Assembly (NCBI GenBank): GCA_945273835.1
Contig: CALYPL010000010.1
Location: 1-64,000, forward strand
Origin: an uncultured Dysgonomonas sp.
Lineage (GTDB): Bacteria; Bacteroidota; Bacteroidia; Bacteroidales; Dysgonomonadaceae
Direction of reading: 5' to 3'
Length of the DNA: 64,000 nucleotides
How positions within the stretch are numbered: position 1 is the first letter of the stretch; every line of letters starts with the position of its first letter. A model generated the notes under the pieces. That model was not told the DNA's origin and made no database searches. It was given only the letters and a program-made list of their open reading frames with translations. The position numbers and the translations under genes are program-made. Below, in pieces: positions 8,042 through 17,851 of the stretch.

Positions 8042-9244
8042 TCATTTTTTATTTTTCTGCTGCACGCTGTGAAATATCTTATTCGGTATGGAATATATTT
8101 TGGTAAAACCTTTGGCATCGTCCGAAGTCCATGCCTTGTTTACTTCGCCATATTCTCCGAAGTCTGCTTTCATTAAATCAAAATCGCTTTCTACTCCTAC
8201 TAATACAAAATGATAAGGCATGAGCTTAACTGTAACTCGCCCTGTAACGTTCTGCTGCGAACTGATAAGAAAAGATTCAATATCACGCATCACGGGTTCA
8301 AGATACTGGGCTTCGTGCAAAAACATGCCGTACCAGTTGCCTAATTGATCTTTCCAGTATTGTTGCCATTTAGTCAACGTATGCTTTTCAAGCATCTTAT
8401 GGGCATTTATAATAAGAATTGGCGCAGCGGCTTCAAAACCGACACGTCCTTTTATCCCGATTATGGTATCGCCGATATGCATGTCACGACCGATGGCATA
8501 TGCTGAAGCTATTTTTTCGATTTCTCTTATTGCTTCTATTTTATCTGCATACTTGTGTCCATTGACAGCGGCAAGCTCTCCTTGTTCAAAATCAATCGTA
8601 AGCGTTTCAGGCTCGTTTTTTGTCAATTGTGACGGATAAGCCTCTTCGGGTAAGGTCTGATCGGATTTCAGGGTCTCTTTTCCCCCGATGCTTGTTCCCC
8701 ATAGTCCCTTATTGATTGAATAAGCCATTTTGGTAAAATCGGCTTCGTACCCATGTTCTTTGAGATAGTTAATCTCATAGTCACGTGTCAGAATCATATC
8801 ACGAGTGGGAGTGATAATCTCAATTTCCGGAGCAAGCACATCGAAAGTCAGATCAAAGCGTACCTGATCGTTGCCTGCTCCTGTACTGCCATGCGCCACG
8901 GCATCGGCACCTATTTCTTTGGCGTAATTTATAATGGCGATAGCCTGAAATATTCGTTCGGAACTGACCGATATAGGGTAAGTGCCGTTTCGCAACACAT
9001 TACCGAAGATCATATATTTTATGCTTTTTTCGTAATATTCTCGTGTTACATCAAGGGTGGCATGTTTGATTGCTCCGAGCTTATAGGCTTTTTCTTCTAC
9101 CTGCTTCAGTTCCTGAGATGTAAAACCGCCTGTATTTGCTATTGCGGTATACACATCGTAACCAAGTTCTTTGGACAGATACATGGCGCAGAATGATGTG
9201 TCAAGCCCACCGCTGAATGCCAAGACTACCTTTTTCTTATTCAT
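8042..9244 (-). CDS. argG: argininosuccinate synthase
   Basis: Condenses citrulline and aspartate using ATP. 400 residues, as expected. The N-type ATP pyrophosphatase loop SGGLDTS is at residues 11-17, and the segment AHGSTGAGNDQVRF (about 117-130) is diagnostic. The start overlaps the end of the acetyltransferase gene by four bases, showing co-translation within the arg unit. Confidence 0.96.
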   Translation of the reverse strand: MNKKKVVLAFSGGLDTSFCAMYLSKELGYDVYTAIANTGGFTSQELKQVEEKAYKLGAIKHATLDVTREYYEKSIKYMIFGNVLRNGTYPISVSSERIFQAIAIINYAKEIGADAVAHGSTGAGNDQVRFDLTFDVLAPEIEIITPTRDMILTRDYEINYLKEHGYEADFTKMAYSINKGLWGTSIGGKETLKSDQTLPEEAYPSQLTKNEPETLTIDFEQGELAAVNGHKYADKIEAIREIEKIASAYAIGRDMHIGDTIIGIKGRVGFEAAAPILIINAHKMLEKHTLTKWQQYWKDQLGNWYGMFLHEAQYLEPVMRDIESFLISSQQNVTGRVTVKLMPYHFVLVGVESDFDLMKADFGEYGEVNKAWTSDDAKGFTKIYSIPNKIFHSVQQKNKK

Positions 9245-9891
9245 TTCTTCAACACTTTTTTTATGTCTTTAATCTGTTCTTTGATTTCTTTTTTGTCTTT
9301 ATGTTTTGCGGGATCGAATAGCATAGCTGTGCAAATACAGTATTTTCGGTCCGTGCGTTTCAGCACATCATAATTCACGCATCCTTCGCATCCTCTCCAG
9401 AAAGCATCATCGTCCGTCAGTTGTGCAAAGCTCACGGGTACATATCCTAAGTCGGTATTTATTTTCATAACAGCTGCTCCTGAAGTCAGTCCAAAAACTT
9501 TAGCATCGGGAAACATGGCACGCGCTAATGAAAATGCCTTTGCCTTGATACGTTTAGCAAGTCCATGTTGTCTAAATTTTTCGACTACGATCAGACCTGA
9601 ATTGGCTACAAATTGTTTATTTCCCCAAGATTCGATATAACAGAATCCGGCAAATTCGTTGCCATCGGCTAAAGCAATGATGGCTTTACCTTCTTTCATT
9701 TTAGTCTGCACGTATTCGGGCGTACGCTTGGCAATACCTGTTCCACGTACTTTGGCGGCAGCTTCAATTGTGTCAAGAATGGTCTGCACATAATTGATAT
9801 GGGATTCATCGGCAATCAATACCTGTATATTTACCCCTTCGCCTTTAGGCTTATGTGCTAATAGATTATTTAATTTCATCATCACTTCCAT
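9241..9891 (-). CDS. GNAT-family acetyltransferase of the arg cluster
   Basis: 216-residue GNAT protein. The acetyl-CoA-binding region is seen in SGLIVVEKFRQHGLAKRIKAKA (quoted in part: VVEKFRQHGLAKRI, about residues 105-118). The C-terminal part has a Cys cluster, CEGCVNYDVLKR...YCICTAM (about 167-188), that could bind metal. Position between argR and argG, with a four-base overlap into argG, suggests it acylates glutamate in the first arginine step, a reaction for which no classical argA or argJ is visible here. That role is inference; GNAT specificity cannot be read from sequence. A 14-base gap separates it from argR. Confidence 0.8.
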   Translation of the reverse strand: MEVMMKLNNLLAHKPKGEGVNIQVLIADESHINYVQTILDTIEAAAKVRGTGIAKRTPEYVQTKMKEGKAIIALADGNEFAGFCYIESWGNKQFVANSGLIVVEKFRQHGLAKRIKAKAFSLARAMFPDAKVFGLTSGAAVMKINTDLGYVPVSFAQLTDDDAFWRGCEGCVNYDVLKRTDRKYCICTAMLFDPAKHKDKKEIKEQIKDIKKVLKK

Positions 9892-9905
9892 CGCGGCTAT
9901 TTAAT

Positions 9906-10358
9906 TTATACGGGTATAAATCCGGATAGTGAGTCTATAACTTCTTGTCGGCTTACATTTTCACGCAAGACTAAAAGCACAGTATCATCTCCGGCAACTG
10001 TACCTATTATTGTTTTGGCGGCTTTGCTGTCTATTTCTGCGGCTATACTCATGGCATATCCGGGACGGGTTTTCACAACTGCCAATTGACCTGAAAATTC
10101 AATACTTACAAACCCGTATGTTGTCAACTGAGAAGTTTCTGATTTTAATGAAGCAACATTTTCGGTCAAACGATAACGATAAAGCCCATCAGCAGTAGGT
10201 GCTTTAATCACCTTAAGTTCTTTCATATCGCGCGACAAAGTGGCTTGTGTTAGTTCAAAGCCTCTTTTCTGAAGCTTTTCTAAAAGCACATCTTGTGATG
10301 CGATTTCTGACTCTTTAATTATTTCTTTAATGGCTTCGTGCCGATTTATCTTACTCAT
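9906..10358 (-). CDS. argR: arginine repressor
   Basis: 150-residue transcription factor that binds ARG boxes with arginine as co-repressor. The N-terminal winged helix includes TQATLSRDMKELKVIK (37-52), and the C-terminal arginine-binding/oligomer domain has GTVAGDDTVLLVL (119-131). The reading frame extends upstream to an ATG at 10397, but the -7 promoter box (10385-10392) and operator lie inside that extension, and MSKINRHEAI is the usual family start, so 10358 is chosen. It heads the arg cluster and probably autoregulates. Confidence 0.93.
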   Translation of the reverse strand: MSKINRHEAIKEIIKESEIASQDVLLEKLQKRGFELTQATLSRDMKELKVIKAPTADGLYRYRLTENVASLKSETSQLTTYGFVSIEFSGQLAVVKTRPGYAMSIAAEIDSKAAKTIIGTVAGDDTVLLVLRENVSRQEVIDSLSGFIPV

Positions 10359-10359
10359 A

Positions 10360-10398
10360 AATGTATAAATATACAATCTAAATGCAAAAATATACATT
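10360..10398 (-). promoter_or_regulatory. double ARG-box operator over the argR promoter
   Basis: Box 1 at 10362-10375 is the perfect inverted repeat TGTATAAATATACA. Box 2 at 10383-10396 is TGCAAAAATATACA. Their centres are 21 bp apart, the spacing of paired ARG boxes in Escherichia coli operators, and both fit TGnATwwwwATnCA closely. Box 2 contains the -7 promoter element, so binding would block initiation. It probably controls the whole argR-to-argD unit. Confidence 0.7.
10385..10392 (-). promoter_or_regulatory. argR promoter -7 element
   Basis: The minus strand reads TATTTTTG, a match to TAnnTTTG, 27 bases before the chosen argR ATG and inside ARG box 2. The position argues against the upstream start codon at 10397. 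Confidence 0.55.
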
Positions 10399-10591
10399 AA
10401 TTTAAATAGTATAACAGTTTTATGAAGAAAATAAATTATAAATATTCATATTTCTACAAATTATGAGAAGATATTATCATAAGGCAATTGTATTTCAAAG
10501 GCAGTGCGGACTGTGTGGTATAGAATGAAAAAGACTAATTAAATGTTTTTACTCTCTTGTTAAAGGATTTGTGCTTATTGATGGATGTAAA

Positions 10592-11338
10592 TTATATGTA
10601 TTTTACTTCTTTGAAAAAATATTTTTTTTCGGTTTGTTCTTTTGTTTCGAGTACGATAACGCCATTATTTTCTACATCTTTTATTCTGGCCTCAAATACG
10701 CCTTCGGCATCGGCATACATATAATAGCCTTCGGAACGATATAAATTGGCTTTATATTTTTTTCGTATCTCTTCTATGTTTCCTTTTTTCAACTGATGAT
10801 AATAAGTCAATATACGTGTTTGTATCTTTTCTGCAACGCTTTTTATGTCATAATTTCTGCCGTTTATCATTTTCAATGAAACGGGATTAGGTATCCATCC
10901 TGAAAATTCGGTCTGATTGACGTTTAATCCTACCCCGATTATCGACCTTTCAATGGTTGCTTCTTTTAGTATGTTTTCAATCAAAATGCCACAAATCTTT
11001 TGATCTCTCCAATAAATATCATTCGGCCATTTGATCTTGACACTTCCTGTTTCGGTATTCAGAAATTCTTGTATGGCTAACGATACTATTTGCGAGATTA
11101 TAAACTGTTCGTTTATTTTCAATATATGAGGACATAAAACCATACTGAACAATAAGTTTTTTCCTTTTTCTGATTCCCAGACATTCCCCTTTTGTCCTCG
11201 TCCTTTAGTCTGATAATCGGCGTAAACAATGGCTCCTTCTCCTACTCCATCGAAATTAGCTTGCAATTTGAAATATTCGTTGGTTGAAGAAATTTCTTCA
11301 ACATGTATAATTGGATATATCGGAATTATATCTCGCAT
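10592..11338 (-). CDS. birA: biotin--[acetyl-CoA-carboxylase] ligase
   Basis: Biotin protein ligase that makes biotinyl-AMP and attaches biotin to carboxylase carrier proteins. 248 residues; conserved GRGQKGNVWES (46-56), KWPNDIYW (103-110), KICGILIE (114-121) and GVGLNVNQ (135-142). It lacks the N-terminal helix-turn-helix of the 321-residue E. coli protein, so it is the non-regulatory type. It lies 47 bases after the MmcQ-like gene and 233 bases before the argR start; I see no terminator or gene in that gap. Confidence 0.94.
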   Translation of the reverse strand: MRDIIPIYPIIHVEEISSTNEYFKLQANFDGVGEGAIVYADYQTKGRGQKGNVWESEKGKNLLFSMVLCPHILKINEQFIISQIVSLAIQEFLNTETGSVKIKWPNDIYWRDQKICGILIENILKEATIERSIIGVGLNVNQTEFSGWIPNPVSLKMINGRNYDIKSVAEKIQTRILTYYHQLKKGNIEEIRKKYKANLYRSEGYYMYADAEGVFEARIKDVENNGVIVLETKEQTEKKYFFKEVKYI

Positions 11339-11385
11339 TTATTATCAAGCTAATAAAAAGTTCATAATTAATAACCAATTTGTAC

Positions 11386-11760
11386 TCAATCAACAAAATC
11401 ATTGTTTAAATATTCCTGCTGACTTTTCTTCGGCAATTTTTTGATCACTTCTTCTAAAGAATGATCAATCAGCTTTTTTATAATGTTATCCGGAACATCC
11501 TTCTCAATAAAAACCGAATTCCAATATTTAGCATTCATGTGATACCCTTTTACCACACCAGCATATTTTTCTCTTAGTTCTATTGCATAATCCGGTTCGC
11601 ATTTCAGATTCACAAAAAAGTTGCCGCATTTAGGGGTCAACGGAGCAAAGGCAAACATCTTTCCCATTACTTTAAAGACTATTATGTCGACATCGAAGGG
11701 AAAACTTTCTGATGCCCCTTTTTTAGATAAACAATATTCACGAAGGCTCTCAATATTCAC
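11386..11760 (-). CDS. MmcQ/YjbR family protein
   Basis: 124-residue single-domain protein with the family start MNIESLREYCLSKKGASE, then FPFDVDIIVFKVMGKMFA and a C-terminal helical part (IIKKLIDHSLEEVIKKLP). YjbR/CyaY-like proteins are described as having a double-wing fold and are assumed to bind DNA, but the cellular role is unknown. It is probably first in a unit with birA. The identification is firm, the function is not. Confidence 0.88.
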   Translation of the reverse strand: MNIESLREYCLSKKGASESFPFDVDIIVFKVMGKMFAFAPLTPKCGNFFVNLKCEPDYAIELREKYAGVVKGYHMNAKYWNSVFIEKDVPDNIIKKLIDHSLEEVIKKLPKKSQQEYLNNDFVD

Positions 11761-13101
11761 AATTATTTCGTTTTTGGTAGAATTACAACTATCGTAGCGA
11801 AATGCGATCCATACTTTTCAATCCATTTCAGAAGGGCACGTAATAAAAGATTTATTTTTCATATAGGATTTTACATTAGCTCCGATATGCTATTATTAAA
11901 CAATTTATGTCAAATCCGCTATTTTTTTTGATAACGAATATTAAGTCTATATAAACTCAGCTAATATCCCCGGTTATTATATCAATTATTTTAATCATGA
12001 TATAATTTTTTTAACAGACAAATGTACCAAATAATGCAATCATTTAAGCATATTCGCTTAATATAATTTGGCATAAACACACTATAAACTATTCTTATAT
12101 TTCAATGCATAATAGTGTGAATCAGATCATGAAAAGTTGGATACAAAATCTAAAACATAGATATAAACGATAAGATTCATTAGCATGACAAAGTTTGAGC
12201 AAACAAAATCCAACTATTCTAATAAATATTAAAATTATAAAGAATAGCTCAATTTTAAGAATTATTTTCACACTAACAAAAAGAAAATAGTAAGCAATAA
12301 GGCTAAATAATTTACTTTTTGTATATTTGCAGTTGCAAGAAAGCTGATATAATATACCTAAATACGGTTTTGATAAAAGCATTTCGCTAATAAACAGTTG
12401 ATTAATCGTTATAAAATATTTTTGAAAAGAGATAAGAAATATCCGATCAACTAAGAAATGTCAACATAAGACAAAAGCTTTAAAAACCGAGATTAATTAT
12501 TAAACGGTAACATCGATTATATTGGCAATATGAATAGCCTGTATTAGTTCGTTTTAACTCTGAATAAAACATTTTAAAATGATTATTTTGTAGAGCTTGT
12601 GATTTTAAAGATCATTTTCATAAAAAATATCTAAGATTTTTGATTCATCCGGCATCTAAATATTTTAAAACAAAAAAATAAACTTTTTTATTGAATATAA
12701 AAAACAGATGAATAGCAAGCATTAAGTTTCATTTAAATTTCTTAAGCAAAAAAATTGCAGAAATTAACATTATTTTTATACTTTTATTAATTTCTGCCAT
12801 TATATCGAAAAAATAATGAAGTTAAAAATTATATGAAATCGGGGTGATTCATTTTGACAAATACCTTTGTTGCTTAACGAGTAATTATAAAATACCAAAT
12901 AGTTGTTTAACATTCGTTCGAAAAAATCATTAATTATCAAGATATATTTAAAGACATACAAACGATAAATGACAGAAAAGAAATACATATCAATCTTCTC
13001 AAAGAATTTATGTCTTTAATTTCTATCTTACTAAAATTGAATTAATAAATAATAAATATTAACGCCCAATAAACATTAAAACAAAAACCAACAATCTATT
13101 T
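11761..13101. other. 1.34-kb AT-rich intergenic region
   Basis: Between the MmcQ-like gene and the SusC gene. Plus-strand frames are broken, and the two longest minus-strand frames (86 and 62 residues) are Phe/Ile/Leu/Tyr-rich with no recognisable domain, as chance frames in AT-rich DNA are. Three TAnnTTTG-type boxes point toward SusC: 12322-12329, 12417-12424 and 12862-12869. I see no hairpin, riboswitch or RNA gene I can support. If an upstream box is used, the SusC operon has a leader of 230 to 780 bases. Confidence 0.6.
12398..12424 (+). promoter_or_regulatory. candidate SusC-operon promoter
   Basis: TTG (12398-12400) and TATTTTTG (12417-12424), 16 bases apart, approximate the -33/-7 pair. 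This implies a leader of about 670 bases to the SusC ATG. TATATTTG at 12322-12329 and TACCTTTG at 12862-12869 are alternatives without a -33 partner. The site in use cannot be chosen from sequence. Confidence 0.3.
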
Positions 13102-16100
13102 ATGAAGAGGTTAAATATGGAAAAATGGCAATATAAAATTAAGTATCGCATTAAGGCACTATTTGCGTGTATGCTGATGATAAGTATCCCTCAATTCAGC
13201 ATGCACACTTATGCCCAAGCTGCCGATCAAACGGCTCAACAACAAAAAAATATTACTATTGTTACTGGTTCTGTCAAAGACGATTCCGGAGAACCACTTG
13301 CGGGCGCAACAGTTATTCTTAAAAATTCAGCAATCGGAACAAGCACGAATGTTGACGGTGAATACCGTATACTCATTCCTGAAGGGAAAACAAATGCAAT
13401 ATTAGTTTTCTCGTTTGTAGGTATGGAAAGCCAAGAAATAAAATATAACAAACAAAAGAATATCAACGTTGTGCTCAAAGACGGATCTACAGCACTTAAC
13501 AGTGTAGTGGTAGAAGCCGGTATTATGCAAAGAAATAAATTAGGGTTTACCGGAAACATTACAAGTGTTACGGGGAAAGAATTAAAATCACTCGGAAGCA
13601 CAAACGCTTTACAAGGTTTAAGTGCCGTTGACCCCAGCTTCATCATAAAAGATAATGCCATATCAGGATCTGACCCGAATGCCATGCTCAATATTGAAAT
13701 ACGAGGTCAGAGTACAATGGATGTAACTGCAAAGCGTCAACAAACGACATCAAATGCCAATCAACCACTATTTATATTAGATGGATTTGAAGCAACTCAG
13801 CAAGAGATTAACGACTTAGATATCAACCGCATCGAAAGTTTGACGATACTTAAAGATGCAGGATCAACCGCTATATACGGATCGAAAGGTGCAAACGGAG
13901 TAGTAATTGTGGAAACAGTTAAACCAAAGTCAGGTCAGATTATGCTGACTTATAACGGTGACTTCTATTTAGACTTTGCGGATTTAAGCGTTTATAATAT
14001 GATGAACGCGGCTGAAAAACTTGAATTTGAGAGATTGGCTGGTTTATATGGAAATGTAGGATTAGATGAAACTATAGGCAATCCAGGAACCGCCGGCGAT
14101 CAACATGCATTATATTACGAAAGATTGAAAGCTGTTAAAGGCGGTGTTAATACTTATTGGCTAAAAGAACCATTAAGAACCGGATTCACACACGGTCATT
14201 CTTTAAACATTTCAGGTGGAGAGAAATTCATCTTGTTCGATGTAGGTCTAAATTATAAAAACCAAGAAGGTGTAATGAAAGACTCAGGTCGTGAAACTTA
14301 TGGTGCTAATTTTAGAATAACATATAGAGGTATCAACAATGTTAATATCAGTAATAACGCATCTGTTACAGGAACTAACGCAAACGATGGAGCGTGGACG
14401 ACTGGAAATAGTTTCAGACAATTCGTAAATGCAAACCCATATTATAAAAAAAGAAATGATGACGGTTCAATTCCGATGATTCTGAATAGCTATAAAAAAG
14501 GTCCATATGATCCACTTATTGACGGAAAAGATGGAGAAATAGCTTATAACCCGCTTTACAATGCTGGTCTGAGTTCATATAAGCACGCTCGCTATTTTTA
14601 TTTTACCAACAATACAAGTATCGATTGGCATATTATCAGCCAACTTCGCATGAATGGATCATTGAGTCTGAAAAGAGTGTTAACGGATGATGACCAATTT
14701 GTTGACCCAAGCAACACAATGTTCGCCAATGTTACATATGATAAAAAAGGACAATATAGCTCAACAAATGGAAATGATTGGAGTGTTGAGGGACGTATGT
14801 CAGCTGTATATGCGCAACAAATCGCTCGCAATCATAATCTGACATTCAACCTAATCGGATCATTAGAAGAGCAAAATTCAAGATTGAAAGGTTTTGCAGC
14901 TGAAGGATTTCCCGAAGGCACTTCTGGAGAATTAGCCTCAGCAGGTCGTTATGTAAATGGCTCTCCGACTTCATCAGTAAACAAATACAGGGCTGTGACA
15001 GGAATTTTTGCATTTAATTATAACTACGACTTCCGTTATCTTTTAGATTTCAATTTTAATGAAGAAGGTTCTACAGCATTCGGTCAGAATAATAAATTCC
15101 AAGAGTTCTGGTCAGTTGGTCTTGGATGGAACGTGGATAGAGAAAAATTTGTAAAAGATTGGAAATGGCTTTCTAACCTGAAATTAACAGGTTCAATGGG
15201 TACAAACGGAAACCAACAAAAGAGATATGTTACATCTTCAATCTACTCTTATTATTCCGGCAATACTGCTTTCGGGCAAGGAGCTTATATTAGCCAATTT
15301 GGTAACCCCGACCTTAATTGGGAAAAGAAAAAGAAATTAGATTTTAAAGTTGACGCCGGACTATTTGATAAACGCTTAACGCTTGGTTTCAATGTTTATA
15401 AAGAAATAACTTCGCCGCAAGTAATATCATTGACCCAAAAACCTTCAACGGGAATGTCGGAATATCCGATAAATCATGGAAAAATGACAAATAGCGGATA
15501 TGAATTCAGTGTTTTATATTATCCTGTATATAATTTAGAAGATAACTTTTTATTAGGTTTCCGTGTTAATGGTTTTCACTACAAGAGTAAATTTCACAAA
15601 ATGGGAGATTTGCTGAATATAGAGAACGAGTTATTAGCTGAAGATAAACTATCATCTCAAGCTTTGTTACAATATCAGGATGGTTATAGTCCTAATTCTA
15701 TCTGGGCAGTACGTTCTGCAGGAATCGACCCTGCAAGTGGAAAAGAAATCTATATCAAAAAAGATGGTTCTCAGACATTCCAATACGATACAAATGACAG
15801 AGTTTGCGTTGGAGATATGACGCCTAAAATTCGTGGAACATTCGGCTTATCATTGATATACCACAAATTAGAAACCAATTTAACATTCCAATATAGTATT
15901 GGAGCAGATAAAGTTAACTCCGATTTATATAATAAGGTAGAAAATATAACCAACGTAAGTATTTTGTACAATCAAGATAAAAGAGCATTGTATAACAGAT
16001 GGAAATCTCCTGGAGATAAAGCCCGATTTACCGATATTAAGATAAAGTCAAACAGTAATCCCCTGTCTTCACGATACGTACAACGCGAAAATTATCTTGA

Positions 16101-16287
16101 AGCACAAACCGGTAAAATTATGTGGGATTTTTCACATGACGAATGGGTGAAAAAATTCAGACTTAATGTATTTAAAGCTGGTATATCAATGAATAGCTTA
16201 TTCAGACTATCTAACATTAAAACTGAAAGAAGTACAGACTACCCATTTGCACGTTCTATAGCATTTAATTTAACAGCAAGATTCTAA
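13102..16287 (+). CDS. SusC/RagA-type TonB-linked outer-membrane transporter
   Basis: 1061-residue TonB-dependent importer working with the SusD-like lid protein encoded next. A signal peptide ends near YAQA (about residue 40); a carboxypeptidase-like regulatory domain spans about 52-127 (VTGSVKDDSGEPLAGATV); the plug is about 145-270, with the SusC signature FILDGFEATQQEINDL and LTILKDAGSTAIYGSKGANG; the remainder is the beta-barrel ending in FNLTARF. There is no N-terminal STN domain, so it should not signal through an anti-sigma factor. Another in-frame ATG lies at codon 6. It is first of five genes, with a 10-base gap to the SusD gene. The substrate is unknown. Confidence 0.95.
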   Translation: MKRLNMEKWQYKIKYRIKALFACMLMISIPQFSMHTYAQAADQTAQQQKNITIVTGSVKDDSGEPLAGATVILKNSAIGTSTNVDGEYRILIPEGKTNAILVFSFVGMESQEIKYNKQKNINVVLKDGSTALNSVVVEAGIMQRNKLGFTGNITSVTGKELKSLGSTNALQGLSAVDPSFIIKDNAISGSDPNAMLNIEIRGQSTMDVTAKRQQTTSNANQPLFILDGFEATQQEINDLDINRIESLTILKDAGSTAIYGSKGANGVVIVETVKPKSGQIMLTYNGDFYLDFADLSVYNMMNAAEKLEFERLAGLYGNVGLDETIGNPGTAGDQHALYYERLKAVKGGVNTYWLKEPLRTGFTHGHSLNISGGEKFILFDVGLNYKNQEGVMKDSGRETYGANFRITYRGINNVNISNNASVTGTNANDGAWTTGNSFRQFVNANPYYKKRNDDGSIPMILNSYKKGPYDPLIDGKDGEIAYNPLYNAGLSSYKHARYFYFTNNTSIDWHIISQLRMNGSLSLKRVLTDDDQFVDPSNTMFANVTYDKKGQYSSTNGNDWSVEGRMSAVYAQQIARNHNLTFNLIGSLEEQNSRLKGFAAEGFPEGTSGELASAGRYVNGSPTSSVNKYRAVTGIFAFNYNYDFRYLLDFNFNEEGSTAFGQNNKFQEFWSVGLGWNVDREKFVKDWKWLSNLKLTGSMGTNGNQQKRYVTSSIYSYYSGNTAFGQGAYISQFGNPDLNWEKKKKLDFKVDAGLFDKRLTLGFNVYKEITSPQVISLTQKPSTGMSEYPINHGKMTNSGYEFSVLYYPVYNLEDNFLLGFRVNGFHYKSKFHKMGDLLNIENELLAEDKLSSQALLQYQDGYSPNSIWAVRSAGIDPASGKEIYIKKDGSQTFQYDTNDRVCVGDMTPKIRGTFGLSLIYHKLETNLTFQYSIGADKVNSDLYNKVENITNVSILYNQDKRALYNRWKSPGDKARFTDIKIKSNSNPLSSRYVQRENYLEAQTGKIMWDFSHDEWVKKFRLNVFKAGISMNSLFRLSNIKTERSTDYPFARSIAFNLTARF

Positions 16288-16297
16288 AAAAACAGTT

Positions 16298-17851
16298 ATG
16301 AGAAAATATATACTCGCCCTATTTGTAATAGCCACAACAATTAGCCTATCCAGTTGTTCAGACTGGCTGGATGTTCCGCCTGTAGGACAGAATACAGATA
16401 AAGAGCAATATTCGACCGAAAGAAATATTAATGACGTGCTTAATGGAATTTATATTGGCATGGCCAGTACAGAATTATATGGTGGCAGGATGACGATGTC
16501 AACTATTGAACAACTTGCTCATTATTATTATGCACCATCAAGCACCATCAACCAAGCTGATTATCAACTATTTTATGATCTTCAGACATATAATTATACA
16601 GAATCTTCTGTAAAAAAGACATTCAGCCCTATCTGGTCAAAAGCTTATTTTCTAATAGCACAGACCAACAAGTTCATCGAAAATGTCAAAGACACAGAAG
16701 TCCTGACTACTGAAAAAAGAGATGTGCTTTTAGGCGAGGCTTATGCAATTAGAGCATTCATACATTTCGATTTATTAAGACTCTTTGGTAACATATATGA
16801 TGAAAGTGACCAGCAAAAACGTTTACCTTATAAAATGAGGATTACAGATCCTTCAAAAAACGAAACAGAACAGCTGTTGACTTCTAAAGAGTTTGTGGAA
16901 AAGGTTTTAGCTGATATTAATGTAGCAGAGGAATATTTAAAGAATGATCCTATTTTAAAATATGGGATAATGAATCCCAACGACGATAGTACACCTGTCA
17001 CATCTAACGATATATTTGCTCGTTATCTACGAAGTAAAAGACTTAACCTGATTGCAGTCAAGGCTCTCAAAGCTCGAATTCTGATGTATATAGGGCAACA
17101 AAATGAAGCTGCTAAAGAAGCTCAAGCAATAATTGATATGCCGGATATGATAGAAAATATAGATGGCTCCAATGAAAATGCTAAATTTAAATGGGTTGTT
17201 TTCAATAATATTAATGCAGGGGACAAGTCTGATATGGTATTTAGCACAGAAGTTTTGTTTGGCATAGAAAACTCTGACTTATATCCGAGATGGAAAAGTT
17301 ATACAGAATCAACGCAAAAAGGCAAAGCCTACGTTATGAATCTTCAAAATCTGCTAAAAAACATTCTGAACACTACTGAAGATTCTCCGCATTTAGTATC
17401 AGATGTCCGAGCAAAATATCAATGGACAGTATCTTCCTCATTAGGGTCAGATCTATATCGTTCTATAAAATTTACAGAATTTTCTGAAACAAAAGGTAGA
17501 TTATCATACAACCTGCAACCGTTAATGAGAATAACAGAATTATACTATATAATCATTGAAAATGATATACAAAGCGGACGTACAAATGATGCGATAAAGC
17601 TACTTAATTCTGTATTAAGAAGAAGGGGATATAAATCGAATGAGGAGATAAAGCTTAATACTTCTGCCTCTGCATTAAAAGATATTTTGAAGCAGGAATA
17701 TTATAGAGAATTTTTTGCCGAAGGACAAACGTTCTTTTATTTAAAAAGAACAAAATCTACCTCAATTTATAAATCTTACAGTGCAGGTTCTATGAATATG
17801 AATCTTACAAATTATGTTGTACCAATACCTGATGATGAAATAAACAATTAA
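16298..17851 (+). CDS. SusD/RagB-type outer-membrane lipoprotein
   Basis: 517-residue substrate-capture lipoprotein that caps the SusC barrel. The signal peptide has a lipobox ending in Cys20 (SLSSCSDWLDV). TPR-like helices follow, including LLGEAYAIRAFIHFDLLRLFG (quoted in part: AIRAFIHFDLLRLFG), and the family ending FYLKRT...YVVPIPDDEINN is present. It sits between the SusC gene and a DUF4843 lipoprotein whose ATG follows its stop directly. The ligand cannot be read from sequence. Confidence 0.94.
   Translation: MRKYILALFVIATTISLSSCSDWLDVPPVGQNTDKEQYSTERNINDVLNGIYIGMASTELYGGRMTMSTIEQLAHYYYAPSSTINQADYQLFYDLQTYNYTESSVKKTFSPIWSKAYFLIAQTNKFIENVKDTEVLTTEKRDVLLGEAYAIRAFIHFDLLRLFGNIYDESDQQKRLPYKMRITDPSKNETEQLLTSKEFVEKVLADINVAEEYLKNDPILKYGIMNPNDDSTPVTSNDIFARYLRSKRLNLIAVKALKARILMYIGQQNEAAKEAQAIIDMPDMIENIDGSNENAKFKWVVFNNINAGDKSDMVFSTEVLFGIENSDLYPRWKSYTESTQKGKAYVMNLQNLLKNILNTTEDSPHLVSDVRAKYQWTVSSSLGSDLYRSIKFTEFSETKGRLSYNLQPLMRITELYYIIIENDIQSGRTNDAIKLLNSVLRRRGYKSNEEIKLNTSASALKDILKQEYYREFFAEGQTFFYLKRTKSTSIYKSYSAGSMNMNLTNYVVPIPDDEINN

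Noticed and set aside
9906..10397. 163-residue version of ArgR starting at 10397
   Set aside because: The added 13 residues cover the promoter and operator and are not part of the ArgR family; the start at 10358 is better.
12122..12382. 86-residue minus-strand ORF in the AT-rich gap
   Set aside because: Very rich in Ile, Phe, Leu and Tyr, with no signal, domain or promoter; expected by chance in such AT-rich DNA.
12800..12988. 62-residue minus-strand ORF in the AT-rich gap
   Set aside because: Same low-complexity composition and no start context; runs against the direction of the adjacent operon.
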